A stretch of DNA of 10,156 bases from the NCBI GenBank assembly GCA_017354065.1, contig JAFMRN010000058.1:1-10156 (forward strand), written 5' to 3'. Shown here piece by piece: positions 1 through 5,686 of this stretch (position 1 is its first letter; every line of letters begins with the position of its first letter). The notes under the pieces were generated by a model, which was given only the letters and a program-made list of their open reading frames with translations, had not been told where the DNA came from and made no database searches. The DNA comes from Solirubrobacterales bacterium (GTDB lineage Bacteria > Actinomycetota > Thermoleophilia > Solirubrobacterales > Solirubrobacteraceae). A program made the translations under genes and the position numbers.

Positions 1-1010
1 CTCCCTGGGCGCTCGGCACCGACACCGGCGGGTCGATTCGCCAGCCCGCGGCCTTCTGTGGAATCGTCGGGCTGAAGCCGACCTACGGCGCGGTGTCGCG
101 CTACGGCATTATCGCCTTCGCGTCCTCCTTCGACCAGGCCGGCCCGATGGCACGCGACGTGACCGATGCAGCGCTGCTGCTGTCCAAGCTGATCGGCCGC
201 GATCCGCTGGATGCGACGTCGGTTGCCTTTCCGGGCGAGATCGAGCTGCCCAAGGCAACCGATCTGCGCGGACTGAAGCTGGGGGTGCCGATGGATCTGC
301 TCGGGGCCGCGGAAGGGCTCGCAGCGGAGGTCAGGGCGAACTTCGAGGCGACGCTGAAGGTCGCCGAGGGTCTCGGGGCCGAACTGGTCGAGATCGCTCT
401 GCCCCGTGCCGAGCACGCGCTGTCGGCCTACTACCTACTGGCCCCGGCCGAGGCGTCCGCCAACCTCGCGCGCTTTGACGGGGTGCGTTACGGCAACCGG
501 GTCGATGGTGACGGCACGCTTCTGGGCATGTACACCGCTACCCGCGGACAGGGCTTCGGTCCTGAGGTCAAGCGCCGGATCATGCTCGGCACCTACGCGC
601 TGGCCAGCGGCTACTACGACGCCTACTACGGAACCGCGCAGAAGGTGCGGACGTTGATCGCGGAGGACTTTGCTGCCGCCTTTGGCAGGGCCGACTTGAT
701 CGTCACGCCGACGGCGCCGACCACCGCCTTTGAGCTCGGCGCCGTGGCCGACCCGCTGGCGATGTACCTCAACGACTTCTACACCCTGCCGGTGTCGCTC
801 GCGGGTCTGCCGGCGATATCGATTCCCAGCGGGTTGGCTGGAGGGTGCCGGAGCGGCCAAGTGGCCGCGGAGGCGGGCCCCTCCCCGAATCACGGGCTGC
901 CGGTCGGCTTCCAGCTGGCCGGCCCGGCCTTCTCCGAGCAACGGCTGTTGGACGCTGCCTTCGCGCTCGAGGGCGCGATCGGGTTCGACGGGTCGGGAGC
1001 GTTCGCATGA
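1..1010 (+). CDS. gatA: Glu-tRNA(Gln)/Asp-tRNA(Asn) amidotransferase subunit A, 5'-truncated
   Basis: The amidase subunit of GatCAB hydrolyses glutamine and passes ammonia to GatB for transamidation of misacylated Glu-tRNA(Gln) or Asp-tRNA(Asn) in the cytoplasm. The gene enters from upstream of the window in the frame starting at base 3; 335 residues are visible. The amidase signature begins at once, with LGTDTGGSIRQPAAF followed by GIVGLKPTYG; the Ser codon of GGSIR at 33-35 is the expected acyl-enzyme nucleophile. The catalytic Lys and the cis-Ser of the triad lie upstream, outside the window. The C-terminal core (VTPTAPTTAF, LAGLPAISIPSG, GLPVGFQLAG) is normal for the family. One oddity is about 20 residues between SIPSG and GLPVG, where GatA usually has a short turn; the extra DNA is a palindromic 45-bp block (840-884). 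The stop overlaps the gatB start by 4 nt, so the two are translationally coupled. A GTG at 93 also opens this frame but is internal. Identification is firm. Confidence 0.96.
   Translation, partial: PWALGTDTGGSIRQPAAFCGIVGLKPTYGAVSRYGIIAFASSFDQAGPMARDVTDAALLLSKLIGRDPLDATSVAFPGEIELPKATDLRGLKLGVPMDLLGAAEGLAAEVRANFEATLKVAEGLGAELVEIALPRAEHALSAYYLLAPAEASANLARFDGVRYGNRVDGDGTLLGMYTATRGQGFGPEVKRRIMLGTYALASGYYDAYYGTAQKVRTLIAEDFAAAFGRADLIVTPTAPTTAFELGAVADPLAMYLNDFYTLPVSLAGLPAISIPSGLAGGCRSGQVAAEAGPSPNHGLPVGFQLAGPAFSEQRLLDAAFALEGAIGFDGSGAFA
840..884 (+). repeat. 45-bp palindromic in-frame insert within gatA
   Basis: The block starts with GGAGGG (840-845) and ends with its exact reverse complement CCCTCC (879-884). 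Inside it lies a perfect hairpin GCGGCC-AAGT-GGCCGC (853-868). It is exactly 15 codons long and in phase: deleting it leaves SIPSGLA joined directly to PNHGLPVG, a normal-length GatA loop. The pattern resembles a small palindromic element inserted in frame in a surface loop. It may instead be local GC-rich expansion. Other copies in the genome cannot be seen from here. Confidence 0.45.
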
Positions 1011-2434
1011 CCGAGTACGTGCCGACAATCGGGCTGGAGATCCACGTCCAGCTGCAGACCAAGACGAAGATGTTCTGTGGCTGTGAGCTGAGCTTCGGGG
1101 ACGAGCCCAACATCCACACCTGCCCGACCTGCCTCGGCCTGCCCGGCGCGCTGCCGGTCGTCAATCAGCGGGCGATTGAGTACGCGATCCGGATCGGCCT
1201 GGCGCTCGGCTGTGAGATCGCGCCGCGCAGCCTGTTTCACCGGAAGAACTACTTCTATCCGGACAACCCAAAGGCCTACCAGATCAGCCAGTACGACGTA
1301 CCGATCTGCGGTGCCGGGCGGCTCGGAGACGTGCGCATCCACCGCGCGCACGTGGAGGAGGACGCCGCCAAGCTGATCCACAGCGGGGCCGGGTCGGGCC
1401 GCATTCACGACGCCCAGCGCTCCGTGGTCGACTTCAACCGCGCCGGCACGCCGCTGGTCGAGATCGTCACCGAGCCTGACGTGCACAGCCCCGAGCAGGC
1501 GCGTGAGTGGCTGACGCTGCTGCGCGAGACCCTGCGGGCCCTGGACGTCTCCGATGTGGACATGAGCCAGGGCTCGCTGCGCTGTGACGCGAACGTGTCC
1601 GTCGCGCCGAAGGGCGCCACCGAGCTCGGCACCAAGACCGAGCTGAAGAACATGAACAGCTTCGCGTTCCTGGAGAAGGGCGTGCGCGCCGAGATCGACC
1701 GCCAGGTCTCCCTGCTTGAGGCCGGCGGCCGGGTCACCCAGGAGACGCTGCACTATGACCCTTCCTCAGGGGAGCTGACCTCGCTGCGCTCCAAGGAAGA
1801 GGCACACGACTACCGCTACTTCCCCGAGCCCGACATGCCCGCGCTGGTGGTGACCGAGGCGCAGAGGCAGGCGATCGCGGCGGCACTGCCGGAGCTTCCC
1901 AGCGACCGTGCCGCGCGGTTCGAGCGCGAGTACGGCCTGGCGGCCGAGCGCGCCCACGAGCTGGCCTTCAACCGGCCTCTGGGTGAGTACTACGAGGCGG
2001 CCGTGTCCGGGGCCAAGCATCCTGTCGCGGTGGCGAACTGGCTCGCCTCACTGGTCGAGCGGATCGGCTCGGAGGTCGATCCGAGCGATTCGAAGGTGAC
2101 CCCCGCCGCGTTCGGCGCGCTGGTGGCGCTCGTCGAGGAGAAACAGATCAGCCGCGACGCGGGCCGCACCGTGTTGGACAAGCTGGTCGCCGCAGGCGGG
2201 GAGCCACAAGCGATCGTCGAGGCCGAGGGGCTCGGCGCGATCTCGGCGAGTGACGGCGGCCTGGATGAGATCGTCGCGGCCGCGATCGCCAACGACCCGG
2301 ACGCGGCCGAGAAGGTCCGCGGCGGCAACAACAAGGCGATGGGCCCGCTGGTCGGCTACGTGATGAAGCAGACCAAGGGGCGGGCCGACGGCGGCGAGGT
2401 GGGCCGCCTGATCCGCCAGCACCTGGGCGTCTGA
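1007..2434 (+). CDS. gatB: Glu-tRNA(Gln)/Asp-tRNA(Asn) amidotransferase subunit B
   Basis: GatB binds the misacylated tRNA, phosphorylates the side-chain carboxylate with ATP and transfers ammonia delivered from GatA. The protein is 475 aa, a normal length. It opens with the hallmark YVPTIGLEIHVQLQTKTKMF. Cys24, Cys26, Cys39 and Cys42 form a CxC...CPxC set typical of zinc-bearing GatB cradle domains. FYPDNPKAYQISQYDVPI and HVEEDAAKLIH are the conserved catalytic-domain stretches. From about residue 330 the helical YqeY-like tRNA-binding tail follows, ending in GGNNKAMGPLVGYVMKQTKG. The ATG at 1007 was chosen because it starts exactly at the conserved N-terminus, overlaps the gatA stop as ATGA, and has GGGAG (995-999) 7 nt upstream. 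The longer reading frame back to 845 only reads gatA out of frame. A hairpin 6 nt after the stop probably ends the operon. No defects are visible. Confidence 0.97.
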   Translation: MTEYVPTIGLEIHVQLQTKTKMFCGCELSFGDEPNIHTCPTCLGLPGALPVVNQRAIEYAIRIGLALGCEIAPRSLFHRKNYFYPDNPKAYQISQYDVPICGAGRLGDVRIHRAHVEEDAAKLIHSGAGSGRIHDAQRSVVDFNRAGTPLVEIVTEPDVHSPEQAREWLTLLRETLRALDVSDVDMSQGSLRCDANVSVAPKGATELGTKTELKNMNSFAFLEKGVRAEIDRQVSLLEAGGRVTQETLHYDPSSGELTSLRSKEEAHDYRYFPEPDMPALVVTEAQRQAIAAALPELPSDRAARFEREYGLAAERAHELAFNRPLGEYYEAAVSGAKHPVAVANWLASLVERIGSEVDPSDSKVTPAAFGALVALVEEKQISRDAGRTVLDKLVAAGGEPQAIVEAEGLGAISASDGGLDEIVAAAIANDPDAAEKVRGGNNKAMGPLVGYVMKQTKGRADGGEVGRLIRQHLGV

Positions 2435-2439
2435 ACTGA

Positions 2440-2457
2440 CCGCCGGCGTCCCGGCGG
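2440..2457 (+). terminator. Hairpin after gatB, probable terminator
   Basis: A 7-bp perfect stem, CCGCCGG (2440-2446) with CCGGCGG (2451-2457), closes a CGTC loop 6 nt after the gatB stop. No U-tract follows, which is common for hairpin terminators in high-GC actinobacteria. It probably ends the gatAB transcript. Confidence 0.55.
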
Positions 2458-2461
2458 CCCA

Positions 2462-2554
2462 GCGATTCAAAGAAACCCTGTACCTCCGGATAGTGTGAGC
2501 TTGATCTTTTAGGCGCATCATTTCGGCCATGAAACGCGCTAACTCCTCAGCCAT
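2462..2554 (-). pseudogene. Possible 5' remnant of a small minus-strand gene
   Basis: On the minus strand an ATG at 2554 is preceded by AGGAG with 7 nt spacing, a very good ribosome binding site. The first 31 codons give a charged, helical-looking peptide (MAEELARFMAEMMRLKDQAH then TIRRYRVSLNR). Codons such as GAG, TTA, CGT, CTA, AAA, GAT and CAA are AT-richer than in neighbouring genes, which suggests transferred or decaying DNA. The frame stays open but then runs through the gatB terminator and about 390 bp antisense to gatB, where the sequence looks non-biological. I therefore mark only the coherent part as a likely broken gene. I do not recognise the family. It could also be a real small protein, or chance. 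Confidence 0.25.
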
Positions 2555-2711
2555 GGTCGTACTCCTGTCCGACGACGCTCGCGGGGCCGCGCCGGCCAAT
2601 ACCAACGCGGGTCCGGTGCGTCGCTACCGCATAGCCCGTCTGCCGCTGTCAAGCCGTCCCGCCACGGTCGCAAAGCCCGCGCTCGGGCGCGACTGAGACG
2701 GCATCAAGATT

Positions 2712-2739
2712 TTGGCCTGGAGGCGTGCAGCGGTACGCT
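2712..2739 (+). promoter_or_regulatory. Candidate promoter for the small membrane protein genes
   Basis: TTGGCC (2712-2717) and TACGCT (2734-2739) form a -35/-10 pair with a 16-bp spacer. The GTG start at 2747 lies 7 nt after the -10, so transcription would begin at or next to the start codon and give a leaderless mRNA. This agrees with the lack of a convincing Shine-Dalgarno before 2747. Confidence 0.4.
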
Positions 2740-2746
2740 TTCAGGC

Positions 2747-2941
2747 GTGAATCAGAACCTTGAGCCGAGCCGTTCCGGCGGATCGTCGCTGGTCCGCAAG
2801 GGCGTGGCCGCGGTGGTGGTCGTCGCGGTCGCGGCGATCGCGATCAAGCTGGTGCTCGGGCTGATCTCGGCGGTCCTCTGGATCGCCGTCGTCGTTGCTG
2901 TCATCGCGGCCGTCATCTGGGCGGCCAACGAACTCCTGTAG
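2747..2941 (+). CDS. Small hydrophobic membrane protein, function unknown
   Basis: This gene encodes a 64-aa protein starting with GTG. Residues 1-18 are polar and include two basic residues (Arg9, Arg17, Lys18 region), and residues 19-60 are almost entirely Val, Ala, Ile and Leu. Lys34 splits the hydrophobic stretch into two segments of about 14 and 25 residues, so one or two membrane helices are likely, with the N-terminus probably cytoplasmic. There are no Cys or catalytic-looking residues, and the family is not recognised. Third positions are strongly G/C like the neighbours, supporting real coding. The next gene starts 11 nt after its stop, so the pair is probably cotranscribed from the leaderless promoter just upstream. 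A link to ilvB 400 bp downstream is not shown. The product could be a small stress- or envelope-associated membrane protein, but nothing in the sequence decides this. Confidence 0.7.
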   Translation: MNQNLEPSRSGGSSLVRKGVAAVVVVAVAAIAIKLVLGLISAVLWIAVVVAVIAAVIWAANELL

Positions 2942-2952
2942 CGGGTCCCCCG

Positions 2953-3267
2953 GTGTTCTCCAGCTACGGCGCGGCCTTCCTGGTGATCCTGTTGTGCTTC
3001 GGGATCGCGGGCGGCGTGGTCGCCAAGATCAAGGGCGACTCGGTCATCAGCTGGTTCCTGATCAGCTTCTGCGTGCCGTTCATCGGCTTGGCGACGGCGA
3101 TCTTCTACCGCGTCGAGAAGGGTGAGCTGCGCCGCCAGTGCCCCGACTGCGGACGGGTCGTGAAGCTCTATGACGCGGTCTGCATGCGCTGTGGCTCGGA
3201 GCTGGAATTTCCGGACGTGGCGATCGCCCCGGAATCCGCGGCGCAGCGCTCGCCGGTCAAACGCTAA
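2953..3267 (+). CDS. Membrane protein with C-terminal zinc ribbon, function unknown
   Basis: This is a 104-aa protein starting with GTG, 11 nt after the previous small membrane protein. Residues about 7-25 and 32-51 are hydrophobic and form two probable membrane helices joined by a short loop with two lysines (AKIKGDS). Behind them sits a cytoplasmic-type zinc ribbon with Cys63-x2-Cys66 and Cys77-x2-Cys80 (QCPDCG and VCMRCG), then a short hydrophilic tail. This layout is common in uncharacterised actinobacterial proteins related to the superinfection-immunity/zinc-ribbon kind; that placement is an impression only. The ribbon could bind a nucleic acid or protein partner, or only stabilise the fold. 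The GTG start was chosen because it precedes the first helix and follows the neighbour closely; no clear Shine-Dalgarno is seen. The reading frame is well supported by the four cysteines and high GC at third positions. Confidence 0.75.
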   Translation: MFSSYGAAFLVILLCFGIAGGVVAKIKGDSVISWFLISFCVPFIGLATAIFYRVEKGELRRQCPDCGRVVKLYDAVCMRCGSELEFPDVAIAPESAAQRSPVKR

Positions 3268-3272
3268 AGCTC

Positions 3273-3278
3273 TAGACT
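3273..3278 (+). promoter_or_regulatory. Candidate -10 box for ilvBN
   Basis: TAGACT (3273-3278) matches the actinobacterial TANNNT -10 and lies in the 76-bp gap before ilvB. Transcription would start near 3285, leaving a leader of about 58 nt. No good -35 is present. A small hairpin (CCCGC 3289-3293 with GCGGG 3300-3304) lies in the leader, but no leader peptide rich in Ile, Val or Leu is seen, so attenuation is not supported. Confidence 0.35.
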
Positions 3279-3327
3279 CCGAACCTTCCCCGCTTCCCGG
3301 CGGGATGACCCTAAACGAGCAGTATGG

Positions 3328-3335
3328 AAAGGAGG
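3328..3335 (+). promoter_or_regulatory. Strong ribosome binding site fixing the ilvB start
   Basis: AAAGGAGG sits 8 nt before the ATG at 3344. This is the strongest Shine-Dalgarno in the window. It decides the ilvB start against the in-frame ATG at 3305 and the open frame back to 3170, which overlaps the zinc-ribbon gene. Confidence 0.85.
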
Positions 3336-3343
3336 AAGCGCAA

Positions 3344-5020
3344 ATGCGTGCAGTTGATGCACTTATGGAATGCCTGAAGGCCGAGGGTGTCGACGTCGTA
3401 TTCGGCCTGCCTGGCGGCGCCAACCTCCCGACCTATGACGCCTTCTACGACGCCGGCATCCGCCACATCCTGGTGCGCCATGAGGCCGGCGGCGGTCACG
3501 CGGCCGAGGGTTATGCCAAGGCGACCGGCAAGGTTGGCGTCGCGCTGGGGACCAGCGGTCCGGGCGCGACCAACCTGGTGACCCCGATCTGCGACGCGAT
3601 GATGGACTCGGTGCCGGTCGTGTTCCTGACCGGCCAGGTCCGCACCGAGCTGTTGGGCACTGACGGGTTCCAGGAAGCCGACACGATCGGAATCACGATG
3701 CCGATCGTCAAGCACAGCTTCATGATCACGCACCCGTTGGAGATCCCCCGGACGCTGCATGAGGCCTTCCACCTTGCGCGCAGCGGTCGTCCCGGCCCGG
3801 TCGTGGTGGACATCCCCCAGGACCTGAGCCGCGCTGAGATCCCGTATGAGCCGGTCACCGACGTGCACCTGCCCGGCTACCAGCCGACCACCGACGGCAA
3901 CCAGAAGCAGATCCGGCTGGCGGCCAAGGCGCTGGCCAACGCCAAGCGGCCCGTGATCTACTCGGGCGGCGGGGTGGTGCTCGCCAACGCGGCGGAGGAG
4001 CTGATTGAGCTGGTGGTCTCAGACAAATTGCCGATCACCTCGACGCTGAACGGTCTCGGTGCGTTCCCGGCGAGCCACGAGCAGTTCCTCGGGATGCTGG
4101 GCATGCACGGCACGCGCGCCGCCAACTACGCGATGGATGAGGCCGACCTGATTGTCGCGATCGGCGCCCGCTTTGATGACCGGATCACCGGTAACCTGTC
4201 CGAGTTCGCGCCGCACGCGAAGTTCATCCACATCGACGTGGATCCCGCGGAGATCTCCAAGAACGTGCCCGCGCACATCCCGATCGTTGGCGACGCGAAG
4301 AACATCCTGCCACGCCTCACCGCGGAGTACCGCGCGCTGGGACCGGAGGGATCGCGGATGTCCGAGTGGTGGGAGCGGATCGAAGGCTGGCGCAGCAAAT
4401 ACCCGCTGAGCTTCGAGGACACTCCGGGCGACGAGATCAAGCCCCAGTACCTGATCCAGGCGTTGCATCAGGCGACGAACGGGGACGCGATCCTCACCTC
4501 AGACGTCGGCCAGCACCAGATGTGGGCCGCACAGCACTACGGCTTCGAGAAGCCGCGACGCTGGATCAACTCCGGTGGCCTGGGCACCATGGGCTTCGGC
4601 CTGCCGGCCGCGATGGGGGCCAAGGTCGGCGCGCCGGAGCAGACCGTGTGCTGCATCACGGGGGACGGCTCGATCCAGATGAACATGCAGGAGCTGGCTA
4701 CCTGTGCCCAGAACGGCGTTGACATCAAGGTCTTCATCGCCAACAACGGTTACCTCGGGATGGTCCGCCAATGGCAGGAGCTGTTCTGGGACCGGCGCTA
4801 CAGCCAGGTCGAGGGCGGGCAGTGGCCTGACTTCGTGAAGCTGGCCGAGGCGCACGGCGCCACCGGGCTGCGGTTCGAGAACAAGCACACGCTGGTGGAC
4901 GACATCAAGGCGGCGATCGCGACGCCGGGGCCGGTGCTGGTGGACGTGCGCGTCACCAAGGAAGAGAACGTCTACCCGATGATCGCTCCGGGCCAGGCCG
5001 CAAGGGATATGGTCGGCTGA
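3344..5020 (+). CDS. ilvB: Acetohydroxy acid (acetolactate) synthase, large catalytic subunit
   Basis: This ThDP-, Mg- and FAD-dependent enzyme condenses two pyruvates to 2-acetolactate, or pyruvate with 2-oxobutyrate to 2-aceto-2-hydroxybutyrate. It is the first common step of valine, leucine and isoleucine synthesis. The protein is 558 aa, a normal length. The N-terminal PYR domain carries GLPGGANLPTYDAF and the ThDP-activating Glu47 in RHEAGGGHAAEGYAKATGK, followed by TSGPGATNLVTPICDAMMDS. The middle FAD domain runs to about residue 350. The C-terminal PP domain has the metal/ThDP motif GDG at 440-442 (ITGDGSIQMNMQELATC) closing with NN at 467-468, then GMVRQWQELFWDRRYS, an AHAS-specific stretch that separates it from pyruvate oxidase and glyoxylate carboligase. 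The stop overlaps the ilvN ATG by one base, so subunit synthesis is coupled. Identification is very secure. Confidence 0.97.
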   Translation: MRAVDALMECLKAEGVDVVFGLPGGANLPTYDAFYDAGIRHILVRHEAGGGHAAEGYAKATGKVGVALGTSGPGATNLVTPICDAMMDSVPVVFLTGQVRTELLGTDGFQEADTIGITMPIVKHSFMITHPLEIPRTLHEAFHLARSGRPGPVVVDIPQDLSRAEIPYEPVTDVHLPGYQPTTDGNQKQIRLAAKALANAKRPVIYSGGGVVLANAAEELIELVVSDKLPITSTLNGLGAFPASHEQFLGMLGMHGTRAANYAMDEADLIVAIGARFDDRITGNLSEFAPHAKFIHIDVDPAEISKNVPAHIPIVGDAKNILPRLTAEYRALGPEGSRMSEWWERIEGWRSKYPLSFEDTPGDEIKPQYLIQALHQATNGDAILTSDVGQHQMWAAQHYGFEKPRRWINSGGLGTMGFGLPAAMGAKVGAPEQTVCCITGDGSIQMNMQELATCAQNGVDIKVFIANNGYLGMVRQWQELFWDRRYSQVEGGQWPDFVKLAEAHGATGLRFENKHTLVDDIKAAIATPGPVLVDVRVTKEENVYPMIAPGQAARDMVG

Positions 5021-5577
5021 TGGGCGAACCAGGCACAAAAGAACCACTGTCCCTGGAGGACCTGGAGGCGGCTGGCAACTTGCGCAGCGGCCGCAAGCAC
5101 ATAGTCGCGCTGATGGTCGAGAACAAGCCGGGCGTACTGACCCGGATCGCCGGGCTGTTCGCGCGGCGCGGGTTCAACATCGACACGCTCGCGGTCGGTC
5201 CGACCGACGACCCGGAGCTGAGCCGGATCACGCTGACCCTTGACGGGGCGGTGCATCCGATAGATCAGGTCACCAAGCAGCTGCACAAGCTCGTGAACGT
5301 GATCAAGATCCGCGACCTGGAGCCGGAGGAGACCCTGGCGCGCGAGCTGGCGATGTTCAAGATCGCCGCCGACGGTGCCGCGCGGGCCGAGGTGATGCAG
5401 ATCGTCGAGATCTTCCGCGCCAAGATCGTGGATGTGTCACGTCGCGCTGTGGTGGTGGAGGTGACCGGCACCGCGGACAAGGTCGAGGCCTTTGAGAACC
5501 TCGTGCGGCCGTTCGGTCTGGTCGAGATGGTGCGTACCGGCGAGATCGCGATCGCCCGGGGGCGGTCGGAGACTTAG
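5020..5577 (+). CDS. ilvN: Acetohydroxy acid synthase, small regulatory subunit
   Basis: The small subunit activates the IlvB catalytic subunit and gives feedback inhibition by branched-chain amino acids, valine above all. The protein is 185 aa. After about 25 polar residues, an ACT domain runs from about 26 to 100, with the typical VENKPGVLTRIAGLFARRGF followed by NIDTLAVGPTDDPELSRITL; the Gly and the loop before the first helix form the amino-acid site in this family. Residues from about 100 to 180 form the second, activating domain (RELAMFKIAAD, EIFRAKIVDVS, LVRPFGLVEMVRTGEIA). The start ATG shares its A with the ilvB stop TGA. The 25-residue N-terminal extension before the ACT domain is a little longer than in many IlvN, but the overlap supports this start. 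ilvC, which often follows in actinobacteria, is absent; a strong hairpin follows instead. Confidence 0.95.
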   Translation: MGEPGTKEPLSLEDLEAAGNLRSGRKHIVALMVENKPGVLTRIAGLFARRGFNIDTLAVGPTDDPELSRITLTLDGAVHPIDQVTKQLHKLVNVIKIRDLEPEETLARELAMFKIAADGAARAEVMQIVEIFRAKIVDVSRRAVVVEVTGTADKVEAFENLVRPFGLVEMVRTGEIAIARGRSET

Positions 5578-5583
5578 CCGTTC

Positions 5584-5623
5584 CGGCGGTCCTCGCGCGG
5601 TCGCCGATCCGCGAGGACCGCCG
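5584..5623 (+). terminator. Strong hairpin terminator after ilvN
   Basis: A perfect 14-bp stem joins 5584-5597 (CGGCGGTCCTCGCG) with 5610-5623 (CGCGAGGACCGCCG) around a 12-nt loop, beginning 7 nt after the ilvN stop. No T-run follows, the usual picture in high-GC actinobacteria. It separates ilvBN from the downstream cluster. Confidence 0.75.
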
Positions 5624-5673
5624 CACAGCCCAATCTATTCAAATCCGGTGGAATCTTTTGCCGCCGCATGATT

Positions 5674-5679
5674 TAGTGT
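5674..5679 (+). promoter_or_regulatory. Candidate -10 box for the carrier-protein cluster
   Basis: TAGTGT (5674-5679) lies in an AT-richer patch after the ilvN terminator and ends 7 nt before the ATG at 5687. The start codon would be at the transcription start, giving a leaderless mRNA. There is no Shine-Dalgarno before this gene. A -35 at the proper distance is poor. Confidence 0.4.
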
Positions 5680-5686
5680 GCCGCGA

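Larger units (their letters stand above)
2435..2746. other. 312-bp intergenic region between gatB and the small membrane protein genes
   Basis: This stretch begins with the gatB hairpin. It then holds an AT-richer segment (about 2462-2554) that reads as the start of a minus-strand gene with a Shine-Dalgarno. A perfect TTGACA in minus orientation (bases 2652 down to 2647) lies about 93 nt before that start, but no convincing -10 is found at 17-18 nt from it. The right end carries a + strand promoter candidate (2712-2739). A 55-codon + strand frame (2529-2696) has no ribosome binding site and is not called. No tRNA, repeat array or mobile element is seen. Confidence 0.6.

Noticed and set aside
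840..890. tRNA-Ser-like sequence inside gatA
   Set aside because: Only the first 30 or so bases resemble a class II tRNA 5' half. There is no anticodon arm or matching 3' acceptor, and the block is read through as codons of gatA.
845..1006. Longer gatB reading frame starting at 845
   Set aside because: The added residues are out-of-frame gatA sequence rich in Arg and Pro. The conserved GatB N-terminus begins right at ATG 1007, which has a ribosome binding site and the ATGA overlap.
2048..2461. Continuation of the minus-strand frame from 2554 antisense to gatB
   Set aside because: It overlaps gatB and its terminator, with a composition typical of antisense shadow frames in high-GC DNA. Only the first 31 codons look like protein.
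2529..2696. 55-codon + strand frame in the gatB intergenic region
   Set aside because: It has no Shine-Dalgarno and no recognisable features (basic, low-complexity end), and it overlaps the minus-strand start that has better signals.
3170..3343. Alternative upstream ilvB starts (frame from 3170, ATG at 3305)
   Set aside because: The extension overlaps the zinc-ribbon gene, and the perfect Shine-Dalgarno at 3328-3335 points to ATG 3344, which matches the family N-terminus.
3285..3343. ilvB transcription attenuator
   Set aside because: No leader peptide enriched in Ile, Val or Leu and no alternative terminator/antiterminator pair. Only a 5-bp hairpin is present.
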